A stretch of 27,076 bases of DNA from Gymnopus androsaceus JB14 (GCA_009733575.1 ML769994.1:1-27076), one strand, 5' to 3'; positions 11,601 to 20,425 are shown, counted from the stretch's first letter. Translations and numbers: made by a program. Notes: generated from the sequence alone by a model not told the origin.

Positions 11601-11965
11601 TGAATAGGAAAGTATACCCAAATCTTGCCAAGCTCATGATCTCAATCCATACGGCCATGGGTACGTGACACGTCTACCTACCTTTATCTTATCCCTTGTA
11701 CTAATATGATTACAGCCTCTTCCGTAGTCGTGAACATTCATTCTCGCGTGGCCGTATCTTGATATCTCACCTTCGTAACCGTCTTCGTGCGAACACAATT
11801 CGAGCACTCATGTGCTTCGGAGACTGGTCGCGGCAAGACTTTATCTTGAATGCGGAACTAGTTGAATTGCTTAGGGATACTGGAAAGGGGAAGGGGAAGG
11901 GAAAGGCCAACACCGAGGAAGATGATGATGATATTTTCTTTGTTGGTGATGAACTTTTATTGTAA
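8656..11965 (+). pseudogene. hAT transposase, multi-exon, degraded
   Basis: Approximate exons: 8656-8770, 8823-9003, 9047-9220, 9274-9475, 9527-9710, 9761-9982, 10034-10414, 10658-10927, 10977-11193, 11249 to about 11400, about 11440-11660, and 11716-11965. The order is: a basic start; a Ser/Thr/Pro/Gln-rich region; a BED-like zinc finger (CRNC ... HQHAKRC, spanning intron 9221-9273); the hAT catalytic core start (ALDCWTSPNHRAWM); ICDNALAN and AAHVRCFAHTINLTAKG; an acidic coiled insert; DVATCWNSTYDML; then the C-terminal dimerisation domain (SFSRGRILISHLRNRLR, RALMCFGDWSR) and a GKGKGKGK-acidic tail. Defects: TAA at 10202, TGA at 11284, a one-base loss near 11727-11735 between SSV and HSFSRG, and a poorly joining junction near 9003-9047. 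In the usually conserved DVATRW region two Arg codons read as Cys (TGT, TGC). Confidence 0.85.
10437..10592. mobile_element. 156-bp MITE inside a hAT intron
   Basis: The left end TAGGTCTGTACCAATTCTTG pairs with the reverse complement of the right end, TAGGCCTGCACCAATTCCGA. Similarity continues for about 40 bp (ACCAATT...CCAATT). Flanks are ACATGCAA on the left and CATTTGCA on the right, a weak 8-bp duplication. It lies in the intron 10415-10657, which without it would be about 87 nt. There is no coding capacity, so it is a non-autonomous, probably hAT-type, element. Confidence 0.7.
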
Positions 11966-12009
11966 CTGGTACTACGCTTTGTCTTTTATAGTATTATTTC
12001 AAGTAGTTT

Positions 12010-12149
12010 CGTGGCACCAAAATAGTCGGGATATCTTGGTCCCGACTTAATCGGGAAACCCGGTCCCGGCATAGTCGGGATTGGGATTTTATGTCGAGTC
12101 GGGACGGGAGGATATTTTGAGTCCCGATCCCAACCCGAGCCACACACTA
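12010..12149. repeat. Right terminal and subterminal region of the hAT element
   Basis: The GTCGGGA, TCCCGAC, TCGGGAT and CCCGGTCCCGG words recur here and mirror those near 8478-8570. The terminal 16 bases are the exact reverse complement of the left TIR. Such subterminal words are the likely transposase binding sites. Confidence 0.7.
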
Positions 12150-13462
12150 CCAGTGCTTGTGAACAACAAATACACCATTTTTCTTTGGAGCAGCCATACA
12201 AGCTGTGAGATACCATACCAGTGGCGCACACTCTTCAAACAGCTTTGCACAATCAGCCAATTGAAACGACATCAGGTCCTCCTTTGTTACTGTTTGAATA
12301 CCCTTGGCCTTGGTACAGTCATTGGCAGTAGCAGCAAGATGAACAGGAACCTGTGCAGAGAAGGAATCCGGTACTTGAGGATCATGTGTAAGATCTCAAA
12401 TTGACTTTACAACTTGGTTTCCCACCAGCTGAGTTGCCCATGCAGATATGGAGGTGCAAGCATATTTGATAGATGTGGGAGGTGAGTATGGATGAAAGAA
12501 AAGCACTCGCTCTTCCTGGTGAGTTGATTTATATGAAGAATAGCTGTAACGGTGGCAGTATAGCTGTTCAACAATGTTGATTGGCTTTATCCAATTTTCA
12601 CCCTGAAGAAACAATTTCAAACTTTGACAGTGATGTTCAGAGAATTTTGCAGAAGAACTGGGAGGAATTTGTTGGATATATGAGGAAAAGAATTCTGCAA
12701 CTGAGGAGTAGTGTAGGTCTTCAATGGCTTTCATTCTTGTTCGAGGCATTTGGAATCTGACATCTTAGCTGTACAAAGGGGTTTTTGCGAGTGCGAGAAA
12801 TTGGGATTGGCAAGGTTTGTCTACATTTTGTCTTTCCACCAAGTGGGTAGCTGGGAAGAATCAAATGACCAGAGAGAGGCTAAGGAGATATCCGGTGACA
12901 CAGCGAAGTCCACCGAAGTCCTATCCGGTGATATCTTGGGTGTCAATGAACTTCCAGAAGTGTTATTCATAGGTTGAATAACCTCGGCAATGCCAGAATC
13001 AAAAGACAGTGTTATTGGACCTGGGAGCATTGCTGATGGAAGCAATGGAGTGGAAGGATTACGCAGCACTGAAAGAGTGTAATTGGAGGCATTTGAGGGT
13101 GTGGATGGAATCTTGGGAATGACCAATGGCAGGTGTTTTCAAATATGCGGACCTGGATGCTTTTGAGTTGGTACCATGCTCATTAACTGTGCAGCTGATG
13201 GCTTAAACACTCGTCTCATCTCATCGTTCCCTATTCTAGATGTCCCTGCGCCTCTCGGAATTTGTTCAACTGCTAGAGTGAGATCTAGTTCTACTGGCAC
13301 TGAAGTAGGTGTGCTGAGCCCGGGGGTTGGTGGTAATGACTGATTTTCGTGGGGAGAGTCATGCATTAGGATATTTGAAGGTGAGATAACAAAGTTTTAT
13401 TTGAAAGACATGGAAAACGAGTGCAGGAGCATGTCATGGATGTAGAGTAAAGACACATTGAT

Positions 13463-13489
13463 GTGGCTGTACAACAACCATTACTAATA
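13463..13489 (-). repeat. Right copy of 27-bp inverted repeat upstream of DUF6589
   Basis: The reverse complement begins TATTAGTAATGGTTG and ends CAGCCAC, matching 3327-3353 at 24 of 27 positions. It lies about 97 bp upstream of the DUF6589 start at 13366. Confidence 0.6.
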
Positions 13490-13526
13490 CTTTTAGTTGC
13501 AGTTGATGACCCGTGTGGGAACTTGC

Positions 13527-13609
13527 AGACTCTATATACACACATCCAACAGATCATCAGTGTATATTCAAGTCTGCTTATAGGAGACTACCGGCAGACT
13601 GGTTAAATC
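13527..13609 (+). repeat. Right copy of direct repeat flanking the helicase/DUF6589 unit
   Basis: Contains AGACTCTATATACACACATC, then GTCTGCTTATAGGAGACTA and CAGACTGGTTAAA, aligning in the same order with 3064-3133. Small length differences lie between the blocks. Confidence 0.55.
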
Positions 13610-13734
13610 AAGGCTGAAATTAGTTTAGAAAAAAATTAAGTAAACAACAATATATCTTGCCACAGGGAAAAAGATCAAAGATCTCACCTGAAAAAAACAA
13701 ATAGAAAAATATGGTCTTTTTTTGCATCTAATCC
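13610..13734. other. AT-rich spacer with no gene seen
   Basis: A-rich sequence between the repeat ending at 13609 and the gypsy LTR starting at 13735. The five bases before the LTR are AATCC, which would be one copy of a target duplication if the 5' partner were present. Confidence 0.4.
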
Positions 13735-13949
13735 TGTAAATGTCATATACATGATGACACTCAAACCATCTGGATAAGACCACACTATATTGCAAGGTGT
13801 ATGAAAGAGACTATTGTACAATACAGAGATGATAGTGGTAGGAAAGAAAGAAGAGGTAAGTCTATTTAAGTATGAGGAGCTGAACTATATGTAGTGCAGT
13901 GGGTGCTAAGTGCAGGGTAAGCCGAGCCATAAGTGCCTGGTCATTTACA
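13735..13949 (-). mobile_element. 215-bp 3' LTR of the Ty3/gypsy element
   Basis: On the minus strand it begins TGTAAATG (at 13949) and ends CATTTACA (at 13735), a perfect 8-bp terminal inversion with TG...CA ends. Just before it, on the minus strand, is a purine-rich tract AAATGGGGAAGGG (about 13950-13962), a polypurine tract. A TATA-like TTAAATA lies near 13864-13870. No matching 5' LTR was found on the other side of gag. Confidence 0.75.
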
Positions 13950-14909
13950 CCCTTCCCCATTTCAAAACAAAAATTATGGTCAAAGCATAGCATAGCATAA
14001 GGTTAGTTAATGTGAAGCTGGTATGTCAGTAATTTCCACCAAAGAAAGCAACTCTTCAGGACCATCATCACCACCACGAACCCATTTATCAAGCGCAGCA
14101 CAATCACAAATGGAGGAGTAGAATAGCCAGCAGTCCTCACTGGGCACCTGTCCAGTCCAACGAACCAGAAATTGCCAACCACAATCACATCTTCTTGAGT
14201 CAAGAATTTGCTCAATTGTAAATCCTTCATGTCCATCTATAATGGTAGGATTGGGACATACATGTTTGCAACCTGGGTACAGGAGATGGTCATTGGGAAT
14301 CCAGTGCTTCAGCTGGTCAACCTAAAATGAGGGAAAAAAGTTTGACTGATTTGGAATATCCAAGGTGTAATGCAACATTTTAGGGAAAGCCTTAACAATC
14401 TTGTAAGGACCATCAAAATGAGGGAAAAACTTTGCCACATGCTTCTCCCCAGCTTTTTTGTAAGCATCCCATCTATGCAGCATAGAAAGCATAACCATGT
14501 TACCAACCACAAAGATCTCACAAGGGCTTCACAATCTATCAGCCTGGAAAGCTTGTGTTATCTTAGCAGCTGTAAGGTTGTTGTGAGATTCCAATTCCAG
14601 AGATGAGATTTGTGCCATAAGTGAGTACACATCTTTCATATCCTTTGAAGGGTCGGATTTAGGCACATCCTTAAGAGCAATCAGAGGAGGCAGGACATGG
14701 GGAGAATGCCTGTACCTTAGCTCAAACATGGATAGCCCAGTCAATGCATGAACCAAGTTCATGATATCAAAATGAACCTTCTGCAGAGAGCGAACCCAAC
14801 CTTTTTGGTTATGCTCAATGAATAGCCTGATTAATCATCTTGTTGGAATACTTGCTTGTTCCATCTGTTTCTGGATGGAAAGATGAGGACATTTTAATCT
14901 TTAGTCCCA

Positions 14910-15541
14910 CATCAGCAAAACCTGGGTGTTCTGTACAGAGCTGTACAGCTCTGTACAGAACCCACTGCACCCACAGCACCCATAGCAAGGTACCCCTCTG
15001 TACAGAACTGTGGATTGCTGTGGATTTTGCAGGAACACTGTCCATCAGGGGCTCAGGGATCTATGCCATTCAATTCTACCCAATACAATCGAATTGTTTC
15101 ACTGGCACCATTCACAAACAAAATAATCATAAAATGTCATAATATCATTGTTCTCGGTCATACTACTCTAGAGTACTCACACAAGGTCAACATTAATAGT
15201 ACTTGAATAATGCTATAGTGTTACTTAGGCCTCACACCACCAGTGGCAATACTTACAAGACTTAGAATACTGAAAATATTGAAGACATCAGTTGAGGGCT
15301 GGGTCCACTCGGAGACTTACCATGCGTGTTTGAAGTGACCTGGAATTGACTTGCAAAAAGAAACGGAACTTGAGGAGGTTGCAACGATGATGCGTTGGTT
15401 CTTATATACTATTGGCAGGACAGAATGACAGCTGTCAATATGCCAAAATGCATTGACAGTTGGCTTGAACATTAAATAATCCCACAGGCACTCCTGTGGA
15501 CTCCTATAACCTCTGTGGCAAAAACCCAGGTTTTGCTGATG
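14910..15541. mobile_element. 632-bp insertion with 18-bp perfect terminal inverted repeats
   Basis: CATCAGCAAAACCTGGGT at 14910-14927 is the exact reverse complement of 15524-15541. Integrase coding stops at FWHALHELT on one side and resumes at GLKIKMSS on the other, so removing this segment restores the order of the domain. Inside, on the minus strand, is a promoter-like stretch (AGTATATAAGAACC near 15390-15410) followed by about 80 bp and an ATG at a splice donor (ATGGTAAGT), then intron-like sequence. No transposase is seen. The target duplication is unclear (possibly TG). Confidence 0.7.
14928..14961. repeat. 34-bp perfect palindrome
   Basis: The sequence is built from TGTACAG words (GTTCTGTACAG, AGCTGTACAGCT, CTGTACAGAAC) and equals its own reverse complement over all 34 bases. 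It lies directly inside the TIR of the 632-bp insertion, and TGTACAGA recurs near 14999-15008. Confidence 0.9.
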
Positions 15542-15904
15542 CAGTCAATTCATGTAAAGCATGCCAAAAACCAGAAACAAAGAGTTTGTCATGACTGGAC
15601 ACAGTGTCAAGGGGGATTCTGTAACCTGTTATCACAGTACCATTCATTGAACAAAATTTGGGCCAAATCTTGGGCAGTAATATCTAGATGAGCTGGTATA
15701 ATCTTGAGGTCCAAGTTAAGTCTGTCAGTAATCATTAAAATGCAGTTGTAACCCTCATTGATGGATAGAGGACCAATGAAATCCATTGCAATGCTGTTGC
15801 AACATGCTTCAGGCACAGGAAGAGAATGGAGAGGACCTTTACCATCCTTTGCAGTTCAATCTTTATTATGCTGGCAATCTTTGCAACCAGGTATATAAGA
15901 TTCA

Positions 15905-16015
15905 CATCAGGAAAAATGGTCTGGGCCCAGGATGACCCCAGGTCACTTAGGCAGCCTCATCAGCAAAAACTGTTTTGAGCCCAGGACAATCTGAGGTCTC
16001 CTAGGTCTCTTAGGC
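15905..16015. repeat. Two diverged tandem copies of a ~55-bp unit
   Basis: Both copies on the plus strand read (T)CATCAG(G/C)AAAAA...GGGCCCAGGA or GAGCCCAGGA...AGGTC(A/T)CTTAGGCA. They sit at the point where the gypsy protease, RT and RNase H should be. The start CATCAGCAAAA also matches the TIR of the 632-bp insertion. Confidence 0.5.
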
Positions 16016-16099
16016 AACCTGCGTTCAGGAATAATTCCCCAGAGGTACAAACCTGGTCAACACAACTCCCGTTTTGTACTGGGGTACAGGAGTTGCAGA

Positions 16100-17803
16100 C
16101 TATTTTTCCGACGTTGGCACAATGACGGAACTTTGTGCCTCCTGTGTTTGAGCGGAATGCCCACTTGAGTTGTTTGACTTGTTCCACTTGTTGCAATCCT
16201 CGACTTTGTGTTTTCCGCCACAGAAAGTGCAAAGATTATTCTTCTTGCAGTGCTCCATCTTGGCTGGCTTTAGCTTGCCATCTGGTCTCAGAACATTTGC
16301 ATAAGGCTTCGGAGTCAAAGCGGAAGAAGTGGAAGACAAACCAGTAGGTTTCCAGGGTTGTTTTCTGCTTGGTTTCTGTTGACCAGAAAAGGAAACTGAA
16401 GCATTGAGAGTCTTATTCATGTTAGAAGAAGAAAATTGTGATTGTACATTTTGAGAGGAAGAGTTTGATGAACTCTTTTTTGTCGGGGAAGAAGTTTTAC
16501 CGCTAGTACTACCCCCAGAAGTCCTTGCGACTTCTCTTTTCTTTTCTTCTTCTCGCTTCCAGTATTGATTGTTGATATGAGGAACTTTGTATCGGAAGTC
16601 GGCAAGAGTACGCGGTTTGGGAATCCATGCTAACTCATCCTTCAATCAATTGGCAAGGCCATGCTGGTATGCCCACTGAAGGGCGGATCCGTCCCATGCC
16701 GTGGAGGTGGCGAGAGTATTGAAACAGATATTGTACTTTTGTACATTCTTGTTTTCCTTCATTCAAAGGTTTCCGAGTTTATCTTTGGCGTTACCCTGAG
16801 TGTCATATAGACCAAAATTATTCTGCAACTCTTGAATGAGTGTGGAATATGAAGAAGTCCAGGCAGGAATAGCGGAAAGGTTGGGATTGAGAATATCAGG
16901 TTTGAACCATTCTTTTGCTGTGCCACTGAGATATGATAGGGTCTAGTTAATCTTCCATGCCTCCGTAAAATACATTGGTTGGTCAATAAAAACCAAAGAT
17001 AAAGAAACAAGGAACCCTTTGAGCTTCCGAGGTTCAGAACCATCGAATATGTCAGGTTCCTTTACTTCTGACTTCGAGTCCAAAGAGTCACTGGAAGGTA
17101 TGTTCATCTTCGAAAGTACACCACCCAGCGTGTCAATTGATCCTCGGAAGGAACTCATAAGCTCAAAAATTGTCAAGTACCATCATTTTCACTTGGATTG
17201 TTTGTGGGCCTTTGAAGAGGTCCACTGCCCTGCCACCACCACCACCACTGTCAGATGGATCTTCTGGATTGTTGCCTGGAGGGTCACAATTGGAAGGTTG
17301 TGGTGTGGGATGGGCGTTCTCATCCTCCTCTTCATCGCCATCATGTTGGGAAGGTTCCCTTTCCTTGTGCCTCTGTTCCGAGGTAGAGGGGTAACAGCAA
17401 GTCATTGCAAGTGACCTGTTGCTGTGGACAATGCTGTTGGAGAAGTAGGAATCGGTTGCAGTTCAGCGAGAGTAATAGTTTGACTGCGTGTTGGAGTATG
17501 TATCCATACTGGTGCACCATTAACATCTATTGCTTGGGTTAACTCATGATCGGTTTGCCCCAGCTGACCCTGGATGGGATCAGTTGTTACTATGGTGGGT
17601 GTGACTGCTGCAGGACTGAAATCACTACCACATTGGCGAGGATTGCCAACTGCTGAGATTGACTCCTGATAGGGTTGAAGGGATTGAGCATTGGCAATGA
17701 AAGGATTAGGAGTGGTAGGAGAGTTAGGAGGGATCAGTGGATTGAGTGCTGGTGGGCCTCTTTTGCCTCCTAAAGGACGTAGATTCATAATCAATGAGTA
17801 CAA
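16100..17803 (-). pseudogene. Ty3/gypsy gag with CCHC-type zinc knuckle, broken
   Basis: Likely start 17803 or ATG 17791 (MNLRPLGGKRG). The N-terminal part is Pro/Thr/Ser-rich. After a frame change near 17400 comes an acidic, Gly-rich linker (GDEEEDENAHP). Next is the capsid: EPDIFDGSEPRKLKGFLVSL, TAG at 16945-16943, LSYLSGTAKEWF, TLIQELQNNFG, TGA at 16765-16763, WAYQHGLAN, TGA at 16648-16646, then KDELAWIPKPRTLADFRY. The nucleocapsid is Ser/Lys-rich and carries one knuckle, CTFCGGKHKVEDC (C-x2-C-x3-H-x4-C, one residue shorter than the usual spacing). It ends at TAG 16102-16100. Both TGA codons fall where related gags have basic residues. The protein would package element RNA in virus-like particles if intact. 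Confidence 0.85.
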
Positions 17804-18289
17804 TGTTAACGAGTATTAGTTTGAATATACTGTTAGGAGCGTGCTATGATCAAGCAGCAGGAAAGGTTCGCCAACGGATTGTTGGCGATCAATAGCGACT
17901 ACCACTCAAGGTGATGGACTGATGGTGAAGTTATTAACAACACCCTCGCTACATCGCCTAGTCCAATGAAGAGAGTAATCGTTGTTGGTGGAAGGCTGAC
18001 AAACAATAGAGACAATGATGAAGGTAATCTCCAGAGAAGTAGTTATCCAAGTTGATATTTAAACTGAAGACTACTAAACAGAATACTCTAGCTTATATAC
18101 TTGAAGAGCTATTGGACTGAGGTAAGTAAGTATTCAGTAGAAGAACAATAAGTAATATAAAAGATAAACAATAAGAATGAATAGAAACTTGCGAAGATTA
18201 TCTGATGCTCGCTGATGGCAATCACTCGGCGGTGCCAACCAATTGTGGTAATGTCGATTGTAAGTATTGGAGGTCGCATGGATATAACA
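17804..18289. other. Leader-like region upstream of gag; no 5' LTR found
   Basis: Non-coding. On the minus strand it holds a TATA-like AGTATATAAGC near 18100 and a TGGCGAACC near 17870 that could be a primer-binding site start. Neither is backed by a copy of the 215-bp LTR. The foldback-like array begins right after. Confidence 0.35.
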
Positions 18290-18545
18290 GGAATACATGG
18301 ACTGCAAAATATAGTAATCTATGGAATCCATGGTCTATGGAATCCATGGACTTCAAAATATAGTTGTCTATGAAATCCATGGTCTGTGGAATCCATGGAC
18401 TACAAAATATAGTAATCTATGGAATCCATGGACTGCAAAATATAGTCATCTATGGAGTCCATGAACTACAAAATGTTGTAGTCTATGGAATCCATGAACT
18501 ACAAAATATTGTAGTGTATGGAATCCATGTAGTAGTGTATGAATG
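18290..18545 (+). repeat. Left array of 33-49-bp repeats (GGAATCCATGG type)
   Basis: The basic unit is 33 bp, TATGGAATCCATGAACTACA followed by AAATATTGTAGTC, with longer ~49-bp variants carrying a second GGAATCCATGG. Because 33 is a multiple of 3, it forms a pseudo-frame reading YGIHELQNIVV over and over. Confidence 0.85.
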
Positions 18546-18659
18546 AGCTCTCTGTTCCTTTCTGAATATTATTGCTCCGTCCCACTGAGGAAACCAAGCA
18601 CATGAGAGAAACCCAATCTAGGGTTCCTTCATTGGTTCCATTGTATATATGTGCCTGCA

Positions 18660-20065
18660 GGTACTTATTCTAAAGTTTTCAGATGCATTGAGTATTTTAG
18701 GGTGTATTAAATGACCAATTTAAGTACCACCACTGTACCAGAATCAGTAGTGATTTTCATCATCAGATTAAATGGTACTGTTTACTTTTACTCAAAAATA
18801 TGTTCATCTTGAGTGAGCAGAGTCATTTCAGCCATCTAAAATGACTGGAAATATCTTACAAGCATTGAATATTCTCAGGTGTAGGAAATGTCCCATGTAA
18901 GTACCACCATACTAGAATCAGTAGTAATTTCTACCATCAGATTGAATGGTATCACTTATCCTGCTCTCAAATACATTCATCTTGAGTGAGTGGAGGTGTT
19001 TCAACTCTCTGAAATAACAGGAAATTTGTCAGATGCATTGAATATTTTAGGATGTAGTAAATGACCCATGTAAGTACTGCCACTGTACTGGAATCAGTAG
19101 TGATTTTCATTGTCAGATTGAATGGTACCATTTATTTTTGCTCCAAAATATGTGCATGTTGAGTGAACAGAGTCCTTTCAACTATCTAACATGACTGGAA
19201 ATATTTCATGAGTATTGAATATTCTTAGGTGCAGGAAATGACCTGTCTAAGTACCGCCACCTAGGGTTTAAAAGTGCGGTTCATTAACCACTTAAAAACC
19301 GCCAACTGCACTGCACTGAACTGCGGTGCAGATAAAAAAACATTGCACCGGTGCAGTGGTTGCACTGCAGTGCAGTTCTTCTAGTAGTAGTATACAGTAA
19401 GTACTTATGAGCATACTTATATTAATACAAATACTTACCAACCAGTAGTAGTATACAGTGAGTACTTATGAGCATATATTAATACTAATACCTACAAGTT
19501 ACAGTCACTTATGCACTTATGCTCACTAAGTACTGATGAATATTGCTACCAAATACTAGTATCAATATTAGTAGCAACCTTTACTTACTGGAATGACCTC
19601 TTTAATATATTTTTGTAGTAAATATACAAGTTGTTAATTTTTGAAGCTACTGGAACTGCAGTTTGAACCAGTTCTGCACCAGTTTGCACTGATTAGCTGC
19701 AGAACCGGTGCAAACCGCATAACTGCACTGAACTTGCACCGGTGCAACTCAGAACTGCAGTGCAGTGCAAGGTTTGCCAAAATTGAGTATTTTTAGCACC
19801 GGTGCAGTTTCCGGTTGTCTAAAAATGGCTCTAAAAACCGAACTGCACCGCACTTTAGAACCCTACCACCACACTGGTATCAATAGTGATTTCTATCATC
19901 AGATTGAATGGTATCACCTACTCTTGCTCCTAAATACATTCATTCTGGGTGATTAGAAGCTTTTCAAGTGTCTGAAATGACTGGAATTTTTGAGTGCGTT
20001 GAATCTTTTAAGATGTAGTAAATGACTCATGGAATCAGTAGTGATTTTCATCATCAGATTGAATT
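18660..20065 (+). repeat. ~175-bp tandem repeats, interrupted by a MITE
   Basis: GAATCAGTAGTGATTTTCAT or close variants occur at 18741, 18915, 19091, about 19877 and about 20035. Between them TCAGATTGAATGGTA, TACATTCATCTTGAGTGA and GCATTGAATATTTTAGG recur in the same order. The 19091 to 19877 gap is explained by the 604-bp MITE at 19262-19865. Confidence 0.8.
19262..19865. mobile_element. 604-bp hAT-type MITE
   Basis: The left end TAGGGTTTAAAAGTGCGGTT pairs with the reverse complement of the right end, TAGGGTTCTAAAGTGCGGTG. Flanks CCGCCACC (19254-19261) and CCACCACA (19866-19873) are an imperfect 8-bp duplication. Inside, palindromic CACCGGTG and TGCACTGCAGTGCA words crowd both subterminal regions, and a ~60-bp unit (AGTAGTAGTATACAGT...AGTACTTATGAGCATA) is repeated near 19382 and 19443. 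No reading frame looks coding. Confidence 0.8.
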
Positions 20066-20089
20066 GAACCCCCGCACTACAAACTATAG

Positions 20090-20425
20090 GAGCACATGGA
20101 TTCCATGAACTATTAGAGTTCATAGTGAGTGGAATCCATATACCACTATGCTGTATTTATTAGTTTGTGGAATCCATGTGCTACTTCATTATGTAGTCCA
20201 TGGATTCCACAAACCATGGATTCCATAGACAACTACATTTTGTAGTCCATGGATTCTACAGACCATGGATTCCATAGACTACTACATTTTGTAGTGTGTG
20301 GATTCCACAGACCATGGATTCCATAGACTACTATATTTTGTATTCCATGGACTCCACCGACCATGGATTCCATAGACTAGTATATTTTGTAGTCCATGGA
20401 TTCCACAGTCCATGGATTCCATATA
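20090..20425 (-). repeat. Right array of ~49-bp repeats, inverted relative to the left array
   Basis: Five or so units of CCATGGATTCCA(C) plus CCATGGATTCCATAGAC plus TACATTTTGTAGT, spaced about 48-49 bp (for example at 20198 and 20246). They are the reverse complement of the left array. Confidence 0.85.

Larger units (their letters stand above)
8456..12149 (+). mobile_element. hAT-family DNA transposon inserted in the DUF6589 gene
   Basis: Both ends share 16 identical bases, TAGTGTGTGGCTCGGG, as inverted repeats (left at 8456, right ending at 12149), followed by GGGA/CGGGA motifs. Subterminal arrays of TCCCGAC/GTCGGGA-type words lie at 8478-8570 and 12028-12140. The left target flank is CCGCTTGT (8448-8455); the right flank is CCAGTGCTTGT (12150-12160), an imperfect 8-bp duplication sharing GCTTGT with 3 extra bases. 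Removing the element rejoins the DUF6589 frame as VFVVHK + RRNPLI. TIRs starting TAG and an 8-bp duplication are hAT hallmarks. Confidence 0.9.
6039..13366 (-). pseudogene. DUF6589-type gene, split by a hAT transposon and carrying several stops
   Basis: The start ATG is at 13366 and the stop TAA at 6041-6039. Segments in gene order: 13366-12825 (Pro/Ser-rich N-terminus); intron 12824-12757; 12756 to about 12150 (FSEHHCQSLKLFLQGE, LVWYLTACMAAPKKNG); hAT insertion; 8455-8433 (KRRNPLI); intron 8432-8384; 8383-7310 (SFVLSRNQYVNGYMAIHMGI, then CTAIGLEDC, TDPSAL-like TADPSALS, ILDCWR); intron 7309-7260; 7259-6770 (PTFEWFCEKGEQIVDHYL); a non-coding interruption 6769-6486; and 6485-6039 (DAIWNNWLVNVTGELGKW, LLQEHYN), ending in a 36-residue acidic tail. 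Damage: TGA at 13139, 12396, 7426, 6275, 6194 and 6150 (lowest coordinate), TAG at 6305 and 6212, and a frameshift near 8170-8200. The family is common in basidiomycetes and its function is unknown. The order and spacing match the family over its whole length. Confidence 0.85.
14007..15900 (-). pseudogene. Ty3/gypsy integrase with C-terminal chromodomain, broken
   Basis: In gene order from 15900 down: the end of the integrase HHCC zinc finger (CKDCQHN); a TGA at 15858-15856 in NKD*TAKDG; the catalytic core start (IAMDFIGPL, ITDRLN); then DKLFVSGFW after a frame change near 15610. Next comes an insertion (14910-15541), then KMSSSFHPETDG, LTGLSMFELRYRHSPHV, NMVMLSMLHR, HVAKFFPHFDGPYKIVKAF, and a chromodomain (FTIEQILDSRRCDCGWQFLV, then RWTG and DKWV). 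It ends at TAA 14009-14007. A chromodomain after integrase marks a chromovirus-type gypsy element; such domains steer integration to marked chromatin. Several frame changes separate the blocks. Confidence 0.85.

Noticed and set aside
3064..13609. Helitron, because a helicase is present
   Set aside because: There is no Rep (HUH) domain, the helicase is RecQ-like rather than PIF1-like, and no TC...CTRR ends with a 3' hairpin were found.
14529..14762. Separate minus-strand gene
   Set aside because: It is one block of the gypsy integrase (LTGLSMFELRYRHSPHV) between frame changes.
18290..18545. CRISPR-like regular array
   Set aside because: There are no unique spacers between repeats, the units vary in length, and the context is fungal.
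18364..18546. Open frame encoding a repeated YGIHELQNIVV peptide
   Set aside because: It follows from a 33-bp tandem unit being a multiple of three. The same unit occurs inverted at 20090-20425, so it is repeat DNA, not a protein gene.
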